DNA of 8,372 nucleotides from Clostridia bacterium (lineage in GTDB: Bacteria; Bacillota; Clostridia; TANB77; CAG-508), in NCBI GenBank assembly GCA_022791735.1, contig JAAVZQ010000032.1:1-8372 (forward strand), given 5' to 3'. The position numbers and the translations under genes were made by a program. Each line of letters begins with the position of its first letter. Position 1 is the first letter of the stretch. Below the pieces are notes generated by a model. It worked only from the letters and a program-made list of their open reading frames with translations. It was not told the origin of the DNA and searched no databases. Positions 7,605 through 8,372 of the stretch are shown here, in pieces.

Positions 7605-8372
7605 CTATTCTTCTAAAATAGCTATTGTTTTATTTGCACAATCATCCCATGTAAATTTCTTAACTTGTGCTAAGCCTTGTTCTATTCTCTTCGTCTTTTC
7701 TTCTTCACTTAAATTCATAGCCTCAGTGATTTTTTCTCCAAGCTCTTTTTCATCTAGTATATTGTCAAAATATAGTGCTACATTTCCTCCAACTTCTGGA
7801 AGTGATGAATTATTTGCTGTCACAACTAATGCGTTATTCGCCATCGCTTCTAATATTGGTAGCCCAAAGCCCTCATATAAGGATGGGTACACAAAACATT
7901 TTGTATTTTCAAATAAATATCTTTTTTCTTGTTTCGAAATATACCCCGGCATTATGATGTCATCTTTATATTTAGATGCGTCGTATAATTCTAGCACATC
8001 ACTATATTTCCAGCCAAGCCCTCCTGCAAGTATTAACTTTAAATCTGTATCTTCCTTATCTTTTATGTAATTAAATGCTTTTATAAGTGTTGGTACATTT
8101 TTTCTAGGTTCAATTGTACTTATGAAGAATACAAATGGTTCATTTTCTATCTTAAACTTTTCTTTTATTCGCTTTTCTTCTTCTTCGCTTAAATCCTGTA
8201 CTTTTTCTATATTTGTGCCATTATATATTACGCTAATCTTGTTTTCGTCTACCTTATAAAATTCTATTATATCTGCTTTTGTTGCCTCTGATATTGCAAT
8301 TATTTTATCTGCTAACTTTATGCTTCTGCCTAAGAAAAGCTTTTGTACAATAGTATTTTTTAAAGAACCTAC
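7605..8372 (-). CDS. GT4-family glycosyltransferase, C-terminal 255 residues (5' end outside window)
   Basis: The reading frame is open from the window edge to the TAG at 7605-7607, giving 255 visible residues; the true start lies beyond base 8372. A GTG at 7995-7997 could be mistaken for a start, but the frame upstream of it is clearly protein-like. Visible landmarks of a GT-B fold GT4 enzyme are IIAISEATKADI and VIYNGTN near the domain hinge, then FISTIEPRKNVPTLIKAF at the start of the nucleotide-sugar domain, a glycine-rich LILAGGLGW, and the EX7E motif in YEGFGLPILEAMA, whose two glutamates normally contact the donor sugar nucleotide. The family transfers a sugar from a nucleotide donor, here probably onto a lipid-linked polysaccharide precursor at the cytoplasmic membrane face. 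The acceptor and sugar cannot be read from sequence. The visible part has no frame break and no TCGGA. The flippase follows 13 bases later. Family assignment is firm, substrate unknown. Confidence 0.93.
   Translation of the reverse strand, partial: VGSLKNTIVQKLFLGRSIKLADKIIAISEATKADIIEFYKVDENKISVIYNGTNIEKVQDLSEEEEKRIKEKFKIENEPFVFFISTIEPRKNVPTLIKAFNYIKDKEDTDLKLILAGGLGWKYSDVLELYDASKYKDDIIMPGYISKQEKRYLFENTKCFVYPSLYEGFGLPILEAMANNALVVTANNSSLPEVGGNVALYFDNILDEKELGEKITEAMNLSEEEKTKRIEQGLAQVKKFTWDDCANKTIAILEE

Noticed and set aside
7546..8070. A 174-codon plus-strand frame opposite the GT4 gene
   Set aside because: The minus strand carries clear GT4 motifs including EX7E; the plus frame is a serine/phenylalanine-rich shadow.

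Overview
The window is AT-rich and reads like a low-GC Bacillota (Clostridia-type) chromosome. It shows purine-rich Shine-Dalgarno sites, AGA as the main arginine codon, A/T-ending codons, and proteins that look like Firmicutes polysaccharide-locus families. This placement is inference from sequence character, not from a marker gene.

All six genes lie on the minus strand, so transcription runs from base 8372 to base 1. They are separated by only 3 to 28 bases and look like one operon that enters and leaves the window. In transcription order they are: a GT4 glycosyltransferase (5' end outside the window), a Wzx-type polysaccharide flippase, a multi-membrane GT-C-like protein, alpha-phosphoglucomutase (pgcA), a second GT-C-like protein paralogous to the first, and a DPM1/GtrB-like GT2 glycosyltransferase (3' end outside the window). 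A plausible pathway: PgcA supplies hexose-1-phosphate for nucleotide sugars, GT4 builds a lipid-linked repeat in the cytoplasm, Wzx flips it, GT2 loads a sugar on polyprenyl phosphate, and the GT-C proteins transfer such sugars outside the membrane. I see no promoter, terminator, RNA gene, insertion sequence or CRISPR, and no gene-free stretch over 300 bases.

The main discovery is a repeated frame anomaly. Four of the six genes (flippase, both GT-C-like proteins, GT2) are each split once by a single extra base. All four breaks have the same coding-strand pentamer, TCGGA, in the same phase: NNT CGG A in the incoming frame and NNT (C) GGA in the outgoing frame. These are the only TCGGA pentamers on the coding strand of the window. 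By hand scan, CGG is never used as an ordinary in-frame codon elsewhere in the six genes. Skipping the C restores full-length proteins that fit their families, and where the family is recognisable the restored residue is a conserved glycine. The pattern argues against random decay and points to +1 translational frameshifting, or quadruplet CGGA decoding, at an unassigned or very poorly read CGG codon. A systematic sequencing artefact at one pentamer is the main alternative.

Standard annotation would call these four genes pseudogenes or split them. I annotate each as one recoded CDS and list each recoding site separately.
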